Assembly (NCBI RefSeq): GCF_051297175.1
Contig: NZ_JBINNY010000001.1
Location: forward strand, 2,852,001-2,916,000
DNA length: 64,000 nt
Source: Dryocola sp051297175
GTDB taxonomy: Bacteria > Pseudomonadota > Gammaproteobacteria > Enterobacterales > Enterobacteriaceae
Direction: 5' to 3'
In this document: positions 1 to 8,779 of the stretch, piece by piece
Layout: each line of letters begins with the position of its first letter
Position numbering within the stretch: position 1 is the first letter of the stretch
Made by a program: the position numbers and the translations under genes
The notes under the pieces: generated by a model
Seen by the model: the letters and a program-made list of their open reading frames with translations, nothing else
The model's database searches: none
Told to the model about the DNA's origin: nothing

Positions 1-1089
1 GACAATCCCCGGCGTGAGCAGAGAAGTGCCCGCTTCAACAAGCTTCGGCTCAAGCAACGCTTTACCGCCGCGCGCCAGATGTTCCTGCCACGCGGTCAGC
101 ACGCGCTCTGCGGCCTGCGCGGAAATCAGCCCGCCGATAAACGGCTGCGGCTCGGCGTCCCACGCGCCGGGCTTAATGCGCGACGCCACTTCCACCAGAC
201 GCCTGATAAACGCGTCGCCCTGCTCGCCCGTCTTCACCAGCAGGCGGCGGGCGCAGGTGCAGCGCTGCCCGGCGGTGATAAACGCGGACTGAATCGCCAG
301 ATGCACGGCACCGTCCAGATCCAGCGGATCCTCAACGATTAACGGGTTATTGCCGCCCATTTCCAGCGCGAGAATTTTCTCCGGCTGCCCGGCAAACTGG
401 CGGTGCAGCTGGTAGCCGGTGTTGGCGCTGCCGGTAAACAGCAGGCCGTCAAGACTGCTCTGCTGCGCCAGCGCCTGGCCGGTTTCCCGCCCGCCCTGCA
501 CCAGGTTCAGCACGCCGGGCGGCACGCCAGCCTCTTCCCACAGCTTCATCACCTGTTCGCCGATGCGCGGCGTCAGCTCGCTCGGCTTGAGAATAATCGT
601 GTTGCCCGCCAGCAGGCCGGGAACGATATGGCCGTTCGGCAGGTGGCCCGGCAGGTTATAAGGCCCAAAAACCGCCAGCACGCCGTGGGGACGATGGCGC
701 AACGTTGCCGCGCCGTCCGGCATGACGGTGTGCGTTTCGCCGGTACGCGTGTGGTATGCCTTAATGGAAATGGCGATTTTGTTAATCATCGCGGTGGCCT
801 CGGTCGCCGCCTCCCAGCGCGGCTTGCCGGTTTCCTGGGCGATGGTGGCGGTCAGCGCATCTTTGTTTTCTTCCAGCAGGCGAGCGAACTGCTCAACGAT
901 GGCCTGGCGTTCGGCAAAGCTTTTTTTGGCCCACGCCGGGAATGCCGCACGTGCAGCGCCACAGGCAGACGCAACCTGCTCGCCGTCCGCGGCCTGGCCT
1001 TCCCAAAGCAGATCGCCGTTCACCGGGTTGTGCTTTTGCATCGCTTCGCCGCGGCCTGCGGTCCATGTTCCGTTAATCCACTGGGTCAT
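1..1089 (-). CDS. astD: Succinylglutamate-semialdehyde dehydrogenase, 3' end cut by window
   Basis: Reading leftward from ATG at 1089, 363 codons stay open to the window edge, of roughly 490 expected, so the C-terminus is missing. The protein begins MTQWINGTW and shows aldehyde dehydrogenase motifs: an EMGGNNP segment with the general-base Glu and a GQRCTC segment with the catalytic Cys near residue 277. By family it oxidises N-succinylglutamate semialdehyde to N-succinylglutamate with NAD(P)+, the fourth step of the cytoplasmic AST arginine catabolic pathway. Its ATG overlaps the astA stop (ATGA), indicating translational coupling in an astCAD operon. Confidence 0.95.
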   Translation of the reverse strand, partial: MTQWINGTWTAGRGEAMQKHNPVNGDLLWEGQAADGEQVASACGAARAAFPAWAKKSFAERQAIVEQFARLLEENKDALTATIAQETGKPRWEAATEATAMINKIAISIKAYHTRTGETHTVMPDGAATLRHRPHGVLAVFGPYNLPGHLPNGHIVPGLLAGNTIILKPSELTPRIGEQVMKLWEEAGVPPGVLNLVQGGRETGQALAQQSSLDGLLFTGSANTGYQLHRQFAGQPEKILALEMGGNNPLIVEDPLDLDGAVHLAIQSAFITAGQRCTCARRLLVKTGEQGDAFIRRLVEVASRIKPGAWDAEPQPFIGGLISAQAAERVLTAWQEHLARGGKALLEPKLVEAGTSLLTPGIV

Positions 1090-2120
1090 ACTTTTTTCTC
1101 CTCGGGGCACAGGCGCACCAGGCGCACCCTGTCGCCCGCGCTGCATTTCAGGGCATCCGCCGTAGCGGCATCAATCACCAGCCGGTCGCCTTTCGGGTTG
1201 GCCTTAACCAGCGTCGCGCGGAAATTATCGTATTTTTCATTCGCCACCAGGCACATCGGCAGCTCGTCGGTCGCGGGCTGACCGATAGCTACCTCCACCA
1301 TGCGGCTTTTGCGAATGGCGCGCACGCGGTCGATATCGCATTCCAGCGTCGGGCCGCCGTCGAAAATATCGACGTAGTTGCGGTAGCGGAATCCTTCCGC
1401 CTCAAGCACCGCGCGGGCTGGGGCAGTTTGCGGATGAACCTGGCCGATAACCGCCTGGGCTTCCGGCGACAAAAAGTCGGTATAAATGGGGTGTTTGGGC
1501 ATCAGCTCGGCGATAAACGCCTTTTGCCCGGTGCCGCACAGGTAGTCGGCGCGGCTGAACTCCATCGAGAAGAAGCGGTTGCCGAGGCTTTCCCAGAACG
1601 GCGAATGGCCGTGCTCGTCGCTAACGCCGCGCATCTCCGCCACGACCTTCTCGTTAAAGCGTTCACGAAACGCCGCCATAAACAGAAAGCGCGATTTCGC
1701 CAGCAGGTAGCCGTTGCCCTCTTTGCGCCAGTCGGGGTCAAGGAACAGCGAGCACAGTTCGCTGCTGCCCGTATGGTCGTTGCTCAGGAACAGCGTCGGC
1801 AGGGCGTTGTAGATGTTCAGCTCTTTCGAGGCGTGGACCAGGGTACCGAACTTGTAGTTGTACCAGGGATCGTTAAGGCCCACGGCAACTTCAATGGCGC
1901 AGATGCCAACAACCCTGCCGCTGCTGGACTCTTCGAGCACGAAAACGTAGCCCTGGTCGCCCTTCGGCAGCCCGCCTTGCCAGGTTTTAATCGACCTGTC
2001 GATGCGTTCCGCCAGCGTCTTTTCATCGGCGGGCAGCGACGTCAGCCCGCCCCCCGTTTTACCCGCAAGCGCCAGCAGCCCGGGCAGGTCGCCGCGCTCG
2101 ATTGGCCGGATCGTCATCAT
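1086..2120 (-). CDS. astA: Arginine N-succinyltransferase
   Basis: 344 residues, the same length as E. coli AstA as I recall it, starting MMTIRPIERGDLPGL. It transfers succinyl from succinyl-CoA to the alpha-amino group of arginine, the first step of ammonia-producing AST catabolism. Conserved blocks such as NDPWYNY, HTGSSELCSLFLDPDWR and FDGGPTLECDI are visible. It overlaps astC by four bases (2117-2120) and astD by three, so the three genes are one transcript fed by the sigma-54 promoter upstream of astC. Confidence 0.97.
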   Translation of the reverse strand: MMTIRPIERGDLPGLLALAGKTGGGLTSLPADEKTLAERIDRSIKTWQGGLPKGDQGYVFVLEESSSGRVVGICAIEVAVGLNDPWYNYKFGTLVHASKELNIYNALPTLFLSNDHTGSSELCSLFLDPDWRKEGNGYLLAKSRFLFMAAFRERFNEKVVAEMRGVSDEHGHSPFWESLGNRFFSMEFSRADYLCGTGQKAFIAELMPKHPIYTDFLSPEAQAVIGQVHPQTAPARAVLEAEGFRYRNYVDIFDGGPTLECDIDRVRAIRKSRMVEVAIGQPATDELPMCLVANEKYDNFRATLVKANPKGDRLVIDAATADALKCSAGDRVRLVRLCPEEKKV

Positions 2121-3337
2121 GATTTTTCTCCCGCAAGAAAGCGTTCACAGGCGCGTTCAAAGCGGTCAAGTCCCTTTTGCACTTCCGCCTCGCTTACGAT
2201 AAGCGCGGGCGCGAAGCGCACCACGTTGGCACCGGCAATCAGGATCATCAGTCCTTCCTGCGCTGCGGCCTGTAGAATAAGTTTAGCCTTCCCGGCGTAT
2301 TCCTGTTGCAGCACGCAGCCGAGCAGCAGGCCCAGGCCACGCACTTCGCTAAACAGCTGATGCTTCTGGTTAATTTTATTCAGACGTTCAACAAACCATT
2401 CATGGCGCTGCTTCACGCCGTCGAGCACTTCAGGCGTGTTGATAATCTCCATCACGCGCCCGGCGACGGCCCCGGCCAGCGGGTTGCCGCCGTAGGTTGT
2501 GCCATGGGTGCCCACCACCATCACTTTGGAGAACTTATCGGTGGTCAGCATCGCGCCAATTGGGAAGCCGCCGCCCAGCGCTTTCGCGGTGGAGAGCACG
2601 TCCGGCACGATGCCGTAGTGCATGTAGGCATACAGCGAGCCGGTGCGGCCCACGCCGGTCTGCACTTCGTCGAAAATCAGCACCGCGTTATGGCGGTCGC
2701 ACAGCTCGCGCAGCCCCTGCAGGAACGTTGGGTCCGCGGGCACCACGCCGCCCTCGCCCTGCATCGGCTCGACGATCACCGCGCAGGTGTTTTCATTAAT
2801 TAACTCGCTTGCAGACTGAAGATCGTTATACACCGCGTGGCTGATTTGCGGCGGCAGCGGCGCAAAGTCCTGGGAATAGGCAGGCTGCCCGCCGGCGGAT
2901 ACGGTGAACAGCGTGCGGCCGTGGAAAGCGTTTTTGAACGCCACGATGCCGCTTTTCTGCGGGCCGAAGTTGTCGTGGGCGTATTTACGAGCGAGCTTGA
3001 GCGCCGCCTCGTTCGCCTCCGCGCCGGAGTTACAGAAGAAAACCTTATCGGCAAAGGTCGCGTCGATAAGCTGTTTTGCCAGGCGCAAAATCGGCTCGTT
3101 GGTGTAGCCGTTGCCGGTGTGCCAGAACTTAGCCGCCTGGGCCTCCAGCGCCTGGCGCAGGTCCGGGTTCGCATGCCCCAAGGCGTTAACCGCAATCCCG
3201 CCCGCAAAATCGATGTAGTCCTTGCCCTGCTGATCCCACAGGGTGGAACCTTCGCCGCGTACCGGAATAAAAGCCGCAGGGGCGTAAACGGGCATCATCC
3301 ATTCGTCGAAGTTCTGGCGTGTAATTGACTGCTGCAT
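2117..3337 (-). CDS. astC: Succinylornithine transaminase
   Basis: 406 residues; class III PLP aminotransferase. The Schiff-base lysine lies in STAKALGGGFP near residue 252, and FDEVQTGVGRTG is the cofactor-binding Asp region. It transfers the delta-amino group of N2-succinylornithine to 2-oxoglutarate in the AST pathway; the E. coli enzyme also has acetylornithine aminotransferase activity (family knowledge). It is the first gene of astCAD, and the 5' region carries a textbook -24/-12 promoter. The close paralogue ArgD is excluded by the adjacent astA and astD. Confidence 0.96.
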   Translation of the reverse strand: MQQSITRQNFDEWMMPVYAPAAFIPVRGEGSTLWDQQGKDYIDFAGGIAVNALGHANPDLRQALEAQAAKFWHTGNGYTNEPILRLAKQLIDATFADKVFFCNSGAEANEAALKLARKYAHDNFGPQKSGIVAFKNAFHGRTLFTVSAGGQPAYSQDFAPLPPQISHAVYNDLQSASELINENTCAVIVEPMQGEGGVVPADPTFLQGLRELCDRHNAVLIFDEVQTGVGRTGSLYAYMHYGIVPDVLSTAKALGGGFPIGAMLTTDKFSKVMVVGTHGTTYGGNPLAGAVAGRVMEIINTPEVLDGVKQRHEWFVERLNKINQKHQLFSEVRGLGLLLGCVLQQEYAGKAKLILQAAAQEGLMILIAGANVVRFAPALIVSEAEVQKGLDRFERACERFLAGEKS

Positions 3338-3407
3338 AGCGACCTCTTCCGGTAAATAAAAAGTAATTTAAATGTTAAATAATTGAGTGTTTGCGCTGTA
3401 AATGTAG

Positions 3408-3425
3408 ATTGCAGCCTTCGTGCCA
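3408..3425 (-). promoter_or_regulatory. Sigma-54 (-24/-12) promoter of astCAD
   Basis: Read on the minus strand, TGGCAC-N5-CTGCA matches the RpoN consensus TGGCAC-N5-TTGCA with one change and correct GG/GC spacing. Transcription would start near 3397, leaving about 60 nt of leader before astC. In E. coli astC is NtrC/sigma-54 driven under nitrogen limitation; the promoter here supports the same control. Confidence 0.85.
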
Positions 3426-3840
3426 GCCAGAGGCAAAAGTGCATAACGAGAGGTAGCTAACGGAAAATCAACGGCTTAGATACGGTTTATATGCAGATAA
3501 TGTGAATAATAAGTGCATAGTTTTACGAGCGGGGCGGGTTTGCGGCATGAAAACAAGAAATATTATGCACCGGTAAAATATAATGCTGGATTTGTGATCG
3601 TACGCGAGATTTGCCTGCCGATTACGCCCCAAAACGGGGCTGCGCGCGCCATATTGGTGCGGATATTGCTCTAATAAGCTGCCCGGCCGTTAGATGACGC
3701 TGGCGCTTATCTAACCTAAGACCGATTCATAGAGCGGATAAGCGAAGTGTAAAACCGGCCTCTGGCAACACGGCCGCAGCATTTATTGACGTTTTCTGCT
3801 AACATCCTGCCACCCTGATTTGTCACCACGGCAGCGACTC
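3426..3840. other. Divergent astC/xthA control region with possible ArgR box
   Basis: No gene is seen. At about 3499-3518, TGTGAATAATAAGTGCAT resembles an imperfect ArgR box about 90 bp upstream of the sigma-54 promoter, consistent with ArgR co-activation of ast genes known from E. coli and Salmonella. An AT-rich tract at 3540-3600 may hold NtrC sites, but I cannot delimit them. At 3690-3752 two degenerate REP-like arms (GGCGCTTATCTAACC and GGATAAGCGAAG) sit before xthA. Confidence 0.4.
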
Positions 3841-4647
3841 ATGAAATTTGTCTCTTTTAATATCAACGGCCTGCGCGCCCGTCCGCACCAGCTTGAAGCC
3901 ATTATCGAACAGCACCAGCCGGACGTTATCGGCCTGCAGGAAACGAAAGTGCACGACGACATGTTCCCGCTCGAGGATGTCGCGAAGCTGGGGTACAACG
4001 TCTTTTATCACGGCCAGAAGGGCCACTATGGCGTTGCCCTGCTGACCAAAGAAACGCCGATCGCGGTGCGCCGCGGCTTCCCGAACGACGATGAAGAGGC
4101 CCAGCGCCGCATCATCATGGCGGAAATCCCTTCCCCGCTGGGCAACCTGACCGTGATTAACGGCTACTTCCCGCAGGGCGAAAGCCGCGACCATCCGACA
4201 AAATTCCCGGCAAAAGCGAAGTTCTACCGGGATCTGCAGGATTACCTGGAGAACGAGCTGAACAAAGACAACCCGGTGCTGATCATGGGCGACGTGAACA
4301 TCAGCCCGACGGATCTGGATATCGGCATCGGTGAAGACAGCCGCAAGCGCTGGCTGCGCACCGGCAAATGCTCCTTCCTCCCGGAAGAGCGCGAGTGGAT
4401 GGAACGCCTGATGAACTGGGGCCTGGTGGACACCTTCCGCCACGCCAACCCGGAAACGCAGGACAAATTCTCGTGGTTTGACTACCGCTCGAAGGGCTTT
4501 GATGATAACCGCGGCCTGCGCATCGACCTGCTGCTGGCAAGCAAACCGCTTGCGGAACGCTGCATCGCCACCGGCATTGATTACGACATCCGCAGCATGG
4601 AAAAGCCGTCTGACCACGCTCCGGTCTGGGCGCAGTTCAAGCTCTGA
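3841..4647 (+). CDS. xthA: Exodeoxyribonuclease III
   Basis: 268 residues from ATG 3841, starting MKFVSFNINGLRARP. An upstream in-frame ATG at 3820 is rejected because the family start is MKFVSF. It is an endonuclease/exonuclease/phosphatase fold enzyme: LQETKV holds the metal-binding Glu, GDVNISPTD the catalytic Asp/Asn, and SDHAP the terminal His. It acts as 3'-5' exonuclease, 3'-phosphatase and AP endonuclease in base excision repair. The stop is followed 7 bp later by the TVP38 gene, so the two may be co-transcribed. Confidence 0.97.
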   Translation: MKFVSFNINGLRARPHQLEAIIEQHQPDVIGLQETKVHDDMFPLEDVAKLGYNVFYHGQKGHYGVALLTKETPIAVRRGFPNDDEEAQRRIIMAEIPSPLGNLTVINGYFPQGESRDHPTKFPAKAKFYRDLQDYLENELNKDNPVLIMGDVNISPTDLDIGIGEDSRKRWLRTGKCSFLPEEREWMERLMNWGLVDTFRHANPETQDKFSWFDYRSKGFDDNRGLRIDLLLASKPLAERCIATGIDYDIRSMEKPSDHAPVWAQFKL

Positions 4648-4654
4648 GGCGCGC

Positions 4655-5320
4655 GTGCGCAAGCTGCTTTTTGCCGCGCTGATAGCCGTAGTGGCGCTGG
4701 TTCTGCTCCTTTTGCCGCCGGGTGCGATTAGCCTGGCGGCAGTGCAACATTACCAGGTTCAGCTTTCTGCCTGGCAAGCCGGCCACCCGCTGCTCGCGGC
4801 GGCGGCCTTTTTCCTCTGCTACGTCATCGTCACCACGCTTTCCATTCCCGGTGCTACGCTGTTAACGCTGCTGGGCGGCGCTTTGTTCGGCCTGCTGCAG
4901 GGCACCGTGCTGGTGGCGCTGGCGGCAACCTGCGGCGCGACGTTGGCTATGCTTATCAGCCGCTACCTGCTGCGCGACTGGGTGCAAAGAAGGTTTGCCC
5001 GCATGATGGACACGGTGAACCGTGGCGTGGAACGGGACGGCGCGCGCTACCTGTTCGCCCTGCGCCTCGCGCCGGTTTTCCCTTTCTTCCTGGTCAACCT
5101 GCTGATGGGCCTGACGCCGATTTCCGTCGGCCGCTATTTTGCCGTCAGCCTGGTCGCCATGCTCCCCGCCATCGTCGTGTATCTCAACGCCGGACGGGAA
5201 CTTAGCCAGCTGCGGTCGCTGGCGGATATCCTCACGCCGGGCATGGTGCTGACGTTCGCGCTGCTCGGCCTGCTGCCGCTGGTTTCGCGCTGGGTGGTTC
5301 GCCTCGCGCAACAAAAATAA
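4655..5320 (+). CDS. TVP38/TMEM64 (VTT-domain) inner-membrane protein, YdjX/YdjZ-like
   Basis: 221 residues from GTG 4655, preceded by GAGG at 4646-4649 that overlaps the xthA stop. The longer in-frame extension lies inside xthA and is not credible. The sequence is almost wholly hydrophobic helices with the VTT core segments STLSIPGATLLTLLGG and FRLAPVFPF-like LRLAPVFPFFLVN. Members are membrane proteins related to DedA and lipid scramblases; the substrate of this branch is unknown. E. coli has two paralogues (ydjX, ydjZ) here; only one is present. The ynjB gene follows after 10 bp. Confidence 0.85.
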   Translation: MRKLLFAALIAVVALVLLLLPPGAISLAAVQHYQVQLSAWQAGHPLLAAAAFFLCYVIVTTLSIPGATLLTLLGGALFGLLQGTVLVALAATCGATLAMLISRYLLRDWVQRRFARMMDTVNRGVERDGARYLFALRLAPVFPFFLVNLLMGLTPISVGRYFAVSLVAMLPAIVVYLNAGRELSQLRSLADILTPGMVLTFALLGLLPLVSRWVVRLAQQK

Positions 5321-5330
5321 GGACTCGATT

Positions 5331-6506
5331 TTGCGTTTATGCTCTCTGCTGCTTTCCCTTCTCACCTTTAGCTTTGCCGCCACGGCGCAGCAGCCCGCGT
5401 GGGATGCGCTGCGCGAACAGGCCAGGGGACAGACGGTATACTTCAACGCCTGGGGTGGCGATCCGGCGGTCAACGCCTACGTCGAGTGGGCGGGCGGCGA
5501 GCTAAAAGAGCACTACGGCGTGACGCTGAAAATGGTTCGCCTGTCCGACGCCGCCGATGCGGTGAAGCGCATCCAGAGCGAGGCCGCCGCCGGGCGCAAA
5601 GACAACGGTTCGGTCGACCTGCTGTGGGTGAACGGCGAAAACTTCCATACGCTCAAGCGCGCGGGCCTGCTCGCTGAGGGATGGGCAGAAACGCTGCCGA
5701 ACTGGCGCTACGTCGACCAGCGCAAACCCGTGCGCGAGGATTTTTCCGAGCCGGTAGACGGAGCGGAAGCCCCGTGGGGCAGCGCGCAGCTGATGTTTAT
5801 CGGCGACAGGCAGCGCACCTCCGCCTTCCCGCGCGATGCCGACGCGCTGCTGGCGTTTGCTAAAGCGAACCCGGGCAGGGTGAGCTATCCGCGCCCGCCC
5901 GATTTCACCGGTACCGCTTTCTTAGAGCAGATGCTGATCGTGCTGACCGACCAGCCGCAGGCGCTGCGCGAGCCGCCCAACCCGGCGACCTTCGAAAACG
6001 TCGCCGCCCCGCTCTGGCGCTACCTCGACCGGCTGCATCCTTACCTGTGGCGCGAGGGGAAATCCTTCCCGCCCACGCCCGCGCGCATGGACCGCATGCT
6101 GGCGGACAGCGAACTTCTGCTGTCGATAACCTTTAACCCGGCCCACGTCGACAACCTGATTGCCCGCCGACAGCTTCCGGCGACCGCCCGTGCGTTCGGC
6201 TTTAGCCAGGGCATGCTCGGCAACGTGCACTTCGTGGCGATCCCGGCGAACGCCAAAGCGAATGCTGCAGCCCAGGTGGTGGCGAATTTCCTGATGTCCC
6301 CGCAGGCGCAGATCCGCAAGGCCGATGCAGAAGTGTGGGGCGACCCGACGATTCTCGACGGTAAACTTCTGCCCGCCCCGCTTGGCGAACGGCTGGCAAA
6401 ACATGTTCCCGCAAGCCTTGAGCCGGTGCCGTTCCTTGCCGAGCCGAATGCGGCGTGGGTTGCGGCTATCGAAAAAGCCTGGCTTGAGCGCTACGGTTCG
6501 CGATGA
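5331..6506 (+). CDS. ynjB: ABC transporter periplasmic solute-binding protein YnjB
   Basis: 391 residues from TTG 5331, with AAGGA 7 bp upstream; the ATG at 5339 is out of frame. A signal peptide (LCSLLLSLLTFSFAATA) precedes the mature QQPAWDALREQARG. The body resembles family 1 extracellular solute-binding proteins (TVYFNAWGGDPAVNAY, DLLWVNGENFHTLK). It would capture ligand in the periplasm for the YnjC permease and YnjD ATPase; the substrate is unknown, and thiamine- or metal-like ligands are only guesses by fold. It overlaps ynjC by four bases. Confidence 0.9.
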   Translation: MRLCSLLLSLLTFSFAATAQQPAWDALREQARGQTVYFNAWGGDPAVNAYVEWAGGELKEHYGVTLKMVRLSDAADAVKRIQSEAAAGRKDNGSVDLLWVNGENFHTLKRAGLLAEGWAETLPNWRYVDQRKPVREDFSEPVDGAEAPWGSAQLMFIGDRQRTSAFPRDADALLAFAKANPGRVSYPRPPDFTGTAFLEQMLIVLTDQPQALREPPNPATFENVAAPLWRYLDRLHPYLWREGKSFPPTPARMDRMLADSELLLSITFNPAHVDNLIARRQLPATARAFGFSQGMLGNVHFVAIPANAKANAAAQVVANFLMSPQAQIRKADAEVWGDPTILDGKLLPAPLGERLAKHVPASLEPVPFLAEPNAAWVAAIEKAWLERYGSR

Positions 6507-8086
6507 GCCGCAGGGTTTCGCTCGCGCAGGGGCTGGCCTGGCTTTTTATGAGCCTGGTGTTTCTCCCGCTCATCCCCGGCCTCGGCCTGATGGCAGCCCC
6601 CCTGTCCGGGGGTGAAGTCTGGCTGGCCGTCTTGCGCGACGCGCAGTTTCCCCTGGCCGCAGCGGCCACTTTAGTTTCTACCGCAGTGAGCGTCTGTCTT
6701 TCCCTCGGCCTGGCGCTGGTTATTCTCTGCGGCCTGTGGCCCGGCGCGCGCTGGCAGCGCTACGTCCGCCAGCTTCCGCTCCTGCTCGCCTTCCCCCACG
6801 TCGCCTTCGCAAGCGGCCTGCTGTACCTGTTTACCGACAACGGCTGGCTGGCGCGGCTGCTTTCACTCTCGCTTTCTGCGGATAACTTCGGCGTCGGGCT
6901 GGGCGTTACGCTGGCGCTGAAAGAGGCCTGGTTCCTGCTGTGGTTTGCCACCACCCAGCTTGACCGCCAGCGGCTTGAGCGGGAGCTTACGGTGGCCCGG
7001 ACGCTGGGCTACGGCGCGCTGCACGCCCGCCTGCTGGTGCTGGTTCCGCAGCTTTTGCCGCGCATAGGCTGGACGCTGGTGGCGGTTGCCGCCTACAGCC
7101 TGTCGGTGGTGGACGTGGCGACGATCCTCGGGCCTTCCAATCCGCCGACGCTTGCCGTGCTGGCCTGGCAATGGATTAACGACGGCGACCCGCAGCAGCA
7201 GGCGATGGGCATGGCCGCGTCCCTGCTGCTGCTAGCCCTGCTGGCCACTTTTGCCGTCGGTGGAAAAACGCTGTGGCTGGCCGCCCGTGGCTATCTGACG
7301 CGGTTTTCAGGGGCGCGTCACGGGGCGGATATCCAACGTTTGTCGTCCTGCGCAGGGGCGGGAATGTCGCTCATCGGGCTTGCCTCACTGCTGATGCTGG
7401 CGATTTGGTCCCTTGCGCTGGGCTGGTTTTACCCGGCGCTGCTGCCGGACGAACTCACGCTGTTTGGCTGGCTTTCTGCCAGCTACGAGCCGCTGATAAC
7501 CGCCCTTTTGCTGGCGCTGGCGAGCGGTTTTATCGCGGTGATGTGCGTTTTGCTGTGGCTTGAAGGCGGCCCGCGCCGCTGCGACTTTTTTGTTTTGCTG
7601 CCGCTGGTGCTGCCCGCTTTACCGCTCGCCGCCGGGCAGTATCAGGTCTTACTGACTATCATGCAGGAAGGCACCTGGCAGGCCGTTATCTGGAGCCACC
7701 TGCTGTGGGTCGTTCCCTACACGCTGCTGGTGCTCAAGCCCGCGTGGCTTAAGCTTGACCCGCGTCACGCCACCGTCGCCGCGACCTTCGGATGGACCGG
7801 CTGGAAGATTTTGTGGCGTATCAAGGTGCCGCTTTTGGTGCGCCCGCTGCTCGGCGCGCTTGCCGTGGGCTTCTCCGTAAGCGTGGCGCAGTACCTGCCG
7901 ACGCTGTACGCTGGCGCGGGCCGTTTTACCACCGTTACCACCGAGGCGGTAGCGCTCAGCAGCGGCGGCGACCCGCAGCAGCAGGCGGTTCAGGCCCTTC
8001 TGCAAACGCTGCTGCCCGCCGCGATGTTTATCCTCGCGGGCAGGCTTAGCCGCCTGATCTGCCATTATCGACAAGGATTACGCTAA
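6503..8086 (+). CDS. ynjC: ABC transporter permease YnjC, fused two-domain type
   Basis: 527 residues with about twelve membrane segments in two halves, each with an EAA-like cytoplasmic loop (ARTLGYGALHARLLVLVPQ in the first, VAATFGWTGWKILWRIKVPL in the second). This is the fused inner-membrane channel arrangement of ThiP/FbpB-type importers. It is translationally coupled to ynjB (ATGA) and to ynjD (TAATG), so subunits are made together. Long antisense reading frames here are GC-codon shadows. Confidence 0.9.
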   Translation: MSRRVSLAQGLAWLFMSLVFLPLIPGLGLMAAPLSGGEVWLAVLRDAQFPLAAAATLVSTAVSVCLSLGLALVILCGLWPGARWQRYVRQLPLLLAFPHVAFASGLLYLFTDNGWLARLLSLSLSADNFGVGLGVTLALKEAWFLLWFATTQLDRQRLERELTVARTLGYGALHARLLVLVPQLLPRIGWTLVAVAAYSLSVVDVATILGPSNPPTLAVLAWQWINDGDPQQQAMGMAASLLLLALLATFAVGGKTLWLAARGYLTRFSGARHGADIQRLSSCAGAGMSLIGLASLLMLAIWSLALGWFYPALLPDELTLFGWLSASYEPLITALLLALASGFIAVMCVLLWLEGGPRRCDFFVLLPLVLPALPLAAGQYQVLLTIMQEGTWQAVIWSHLLWVVPYTLLVLKPAWLKLDPRHATVAATFGWTGWKILWRIKVPLLVRPLLGALAVGFSVSVAQYLPTLYAGAGRFTTVTTEAVALSSGGDPQQQAVQALLQTLLPAAMFILAGRLSRLICHYRQGLR

Positions 8087-8709
8087 TGCTCAGCGTCCGC
8101 GACTGTTCCCTTTCCCTTGGCGCAACCCCGCTCCTGCAACACATCAGCTTTGACGTGATGCCCGGCGAAATCCTCACGCTGATGGGACCGTCGGGCGTGG
8201 GAAAATCGACGTTCTTGAGCTGGATGATCGGGGCTTTGCCGCCCGCGTTCCGCGCCCACGGCGAGCTGGTGCTGGGCAACCTGCGCCGCGACGGGCTGCC
8301 TACCGAACGCCGCCGCATCGGCATTTTGTTTCAGGACGCGCTGCTCTTTCCCCATCTTAACGTCGGGCAAAATCTGGCGATGGCCGTACCTGGCCGGGAA
8401 AAAGACCGCGAGCATCGCCGCAAGCGGGTGGCGCAAGCGTTAGAAAACGCCGGGCTTGCGGGCTACGGCGAACGCGATCCCGCTACGCTTTCCGGTGGCG
8501 AGCGCGCGCGGGTTAGCGTTCTGCGGGCGCTGCTCGCCGAGCCTGAGGCGCTGCTGCTGGATGAGCCTTTTTCCCGGCTGGACAGGCGCCTTCGCGCCCA
8601 GTTTCGCCAGTTCGTCTGGGATGTGGTGGCGGAGCAGAAGCTGCCCGTCGTGCTGGTTACCCACGATGAGCAGGACGTGCCCGCGGGCGGCAAAGTCATC
8701 ACTCTATGA
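8086..8709 (+). CDS. ynjD: ABC transporter ATP-binding protein YnjD
   Basis: 207 residues. Walker A GPSGVGKST is at 34-42, signature LSGGERARV near 137, Walker B LLLDEPFS near 157, and the switch His in VTHDEQD. It is shorter than typical import ATPases and lacks a C-terminal regulatory domain. It energises the YnjBC importer at the inner membrane. Its ATG shares a base with the ynjC stop, and ynjE starts 70 bp downstream. Confidence 0.92.
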   Translation: MLSVRDCSLSLGATPLLQHISFDVMPGEILTLMGPSGVGKSTFLSWMIGALPPAFRAHGELVLGNLRRDGLPTERRRIGILFQDALLFPHLNVGQNLAMAVPGREKDREHRRKRVAQALENAGLAGYGERDPATLSGGERARVSVLRALLAEPEALLLDEPFSRLDRRLRAQFRQFVWDVVAEQKLPVVLVTHDEQDVPAGGKVITL

Positions 8710-8779
8710 GGTATCGCAAAGAAAGCGGCGCGCGCATCCCGCACAATTGCGCCTCTTTTTTCTCTCTTCAGGTTATTAG

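Noticed and set aside
1428..2360. Long plus-strand frames across astA/astC and similar antisense frames at 3823-4662, 8798-9553, 14494-15069 and 57844-58428
   Set aside because: Shadows of GC-rich genes with clear homologues on the other strand; no Shine-Dalgarno or family motifs.
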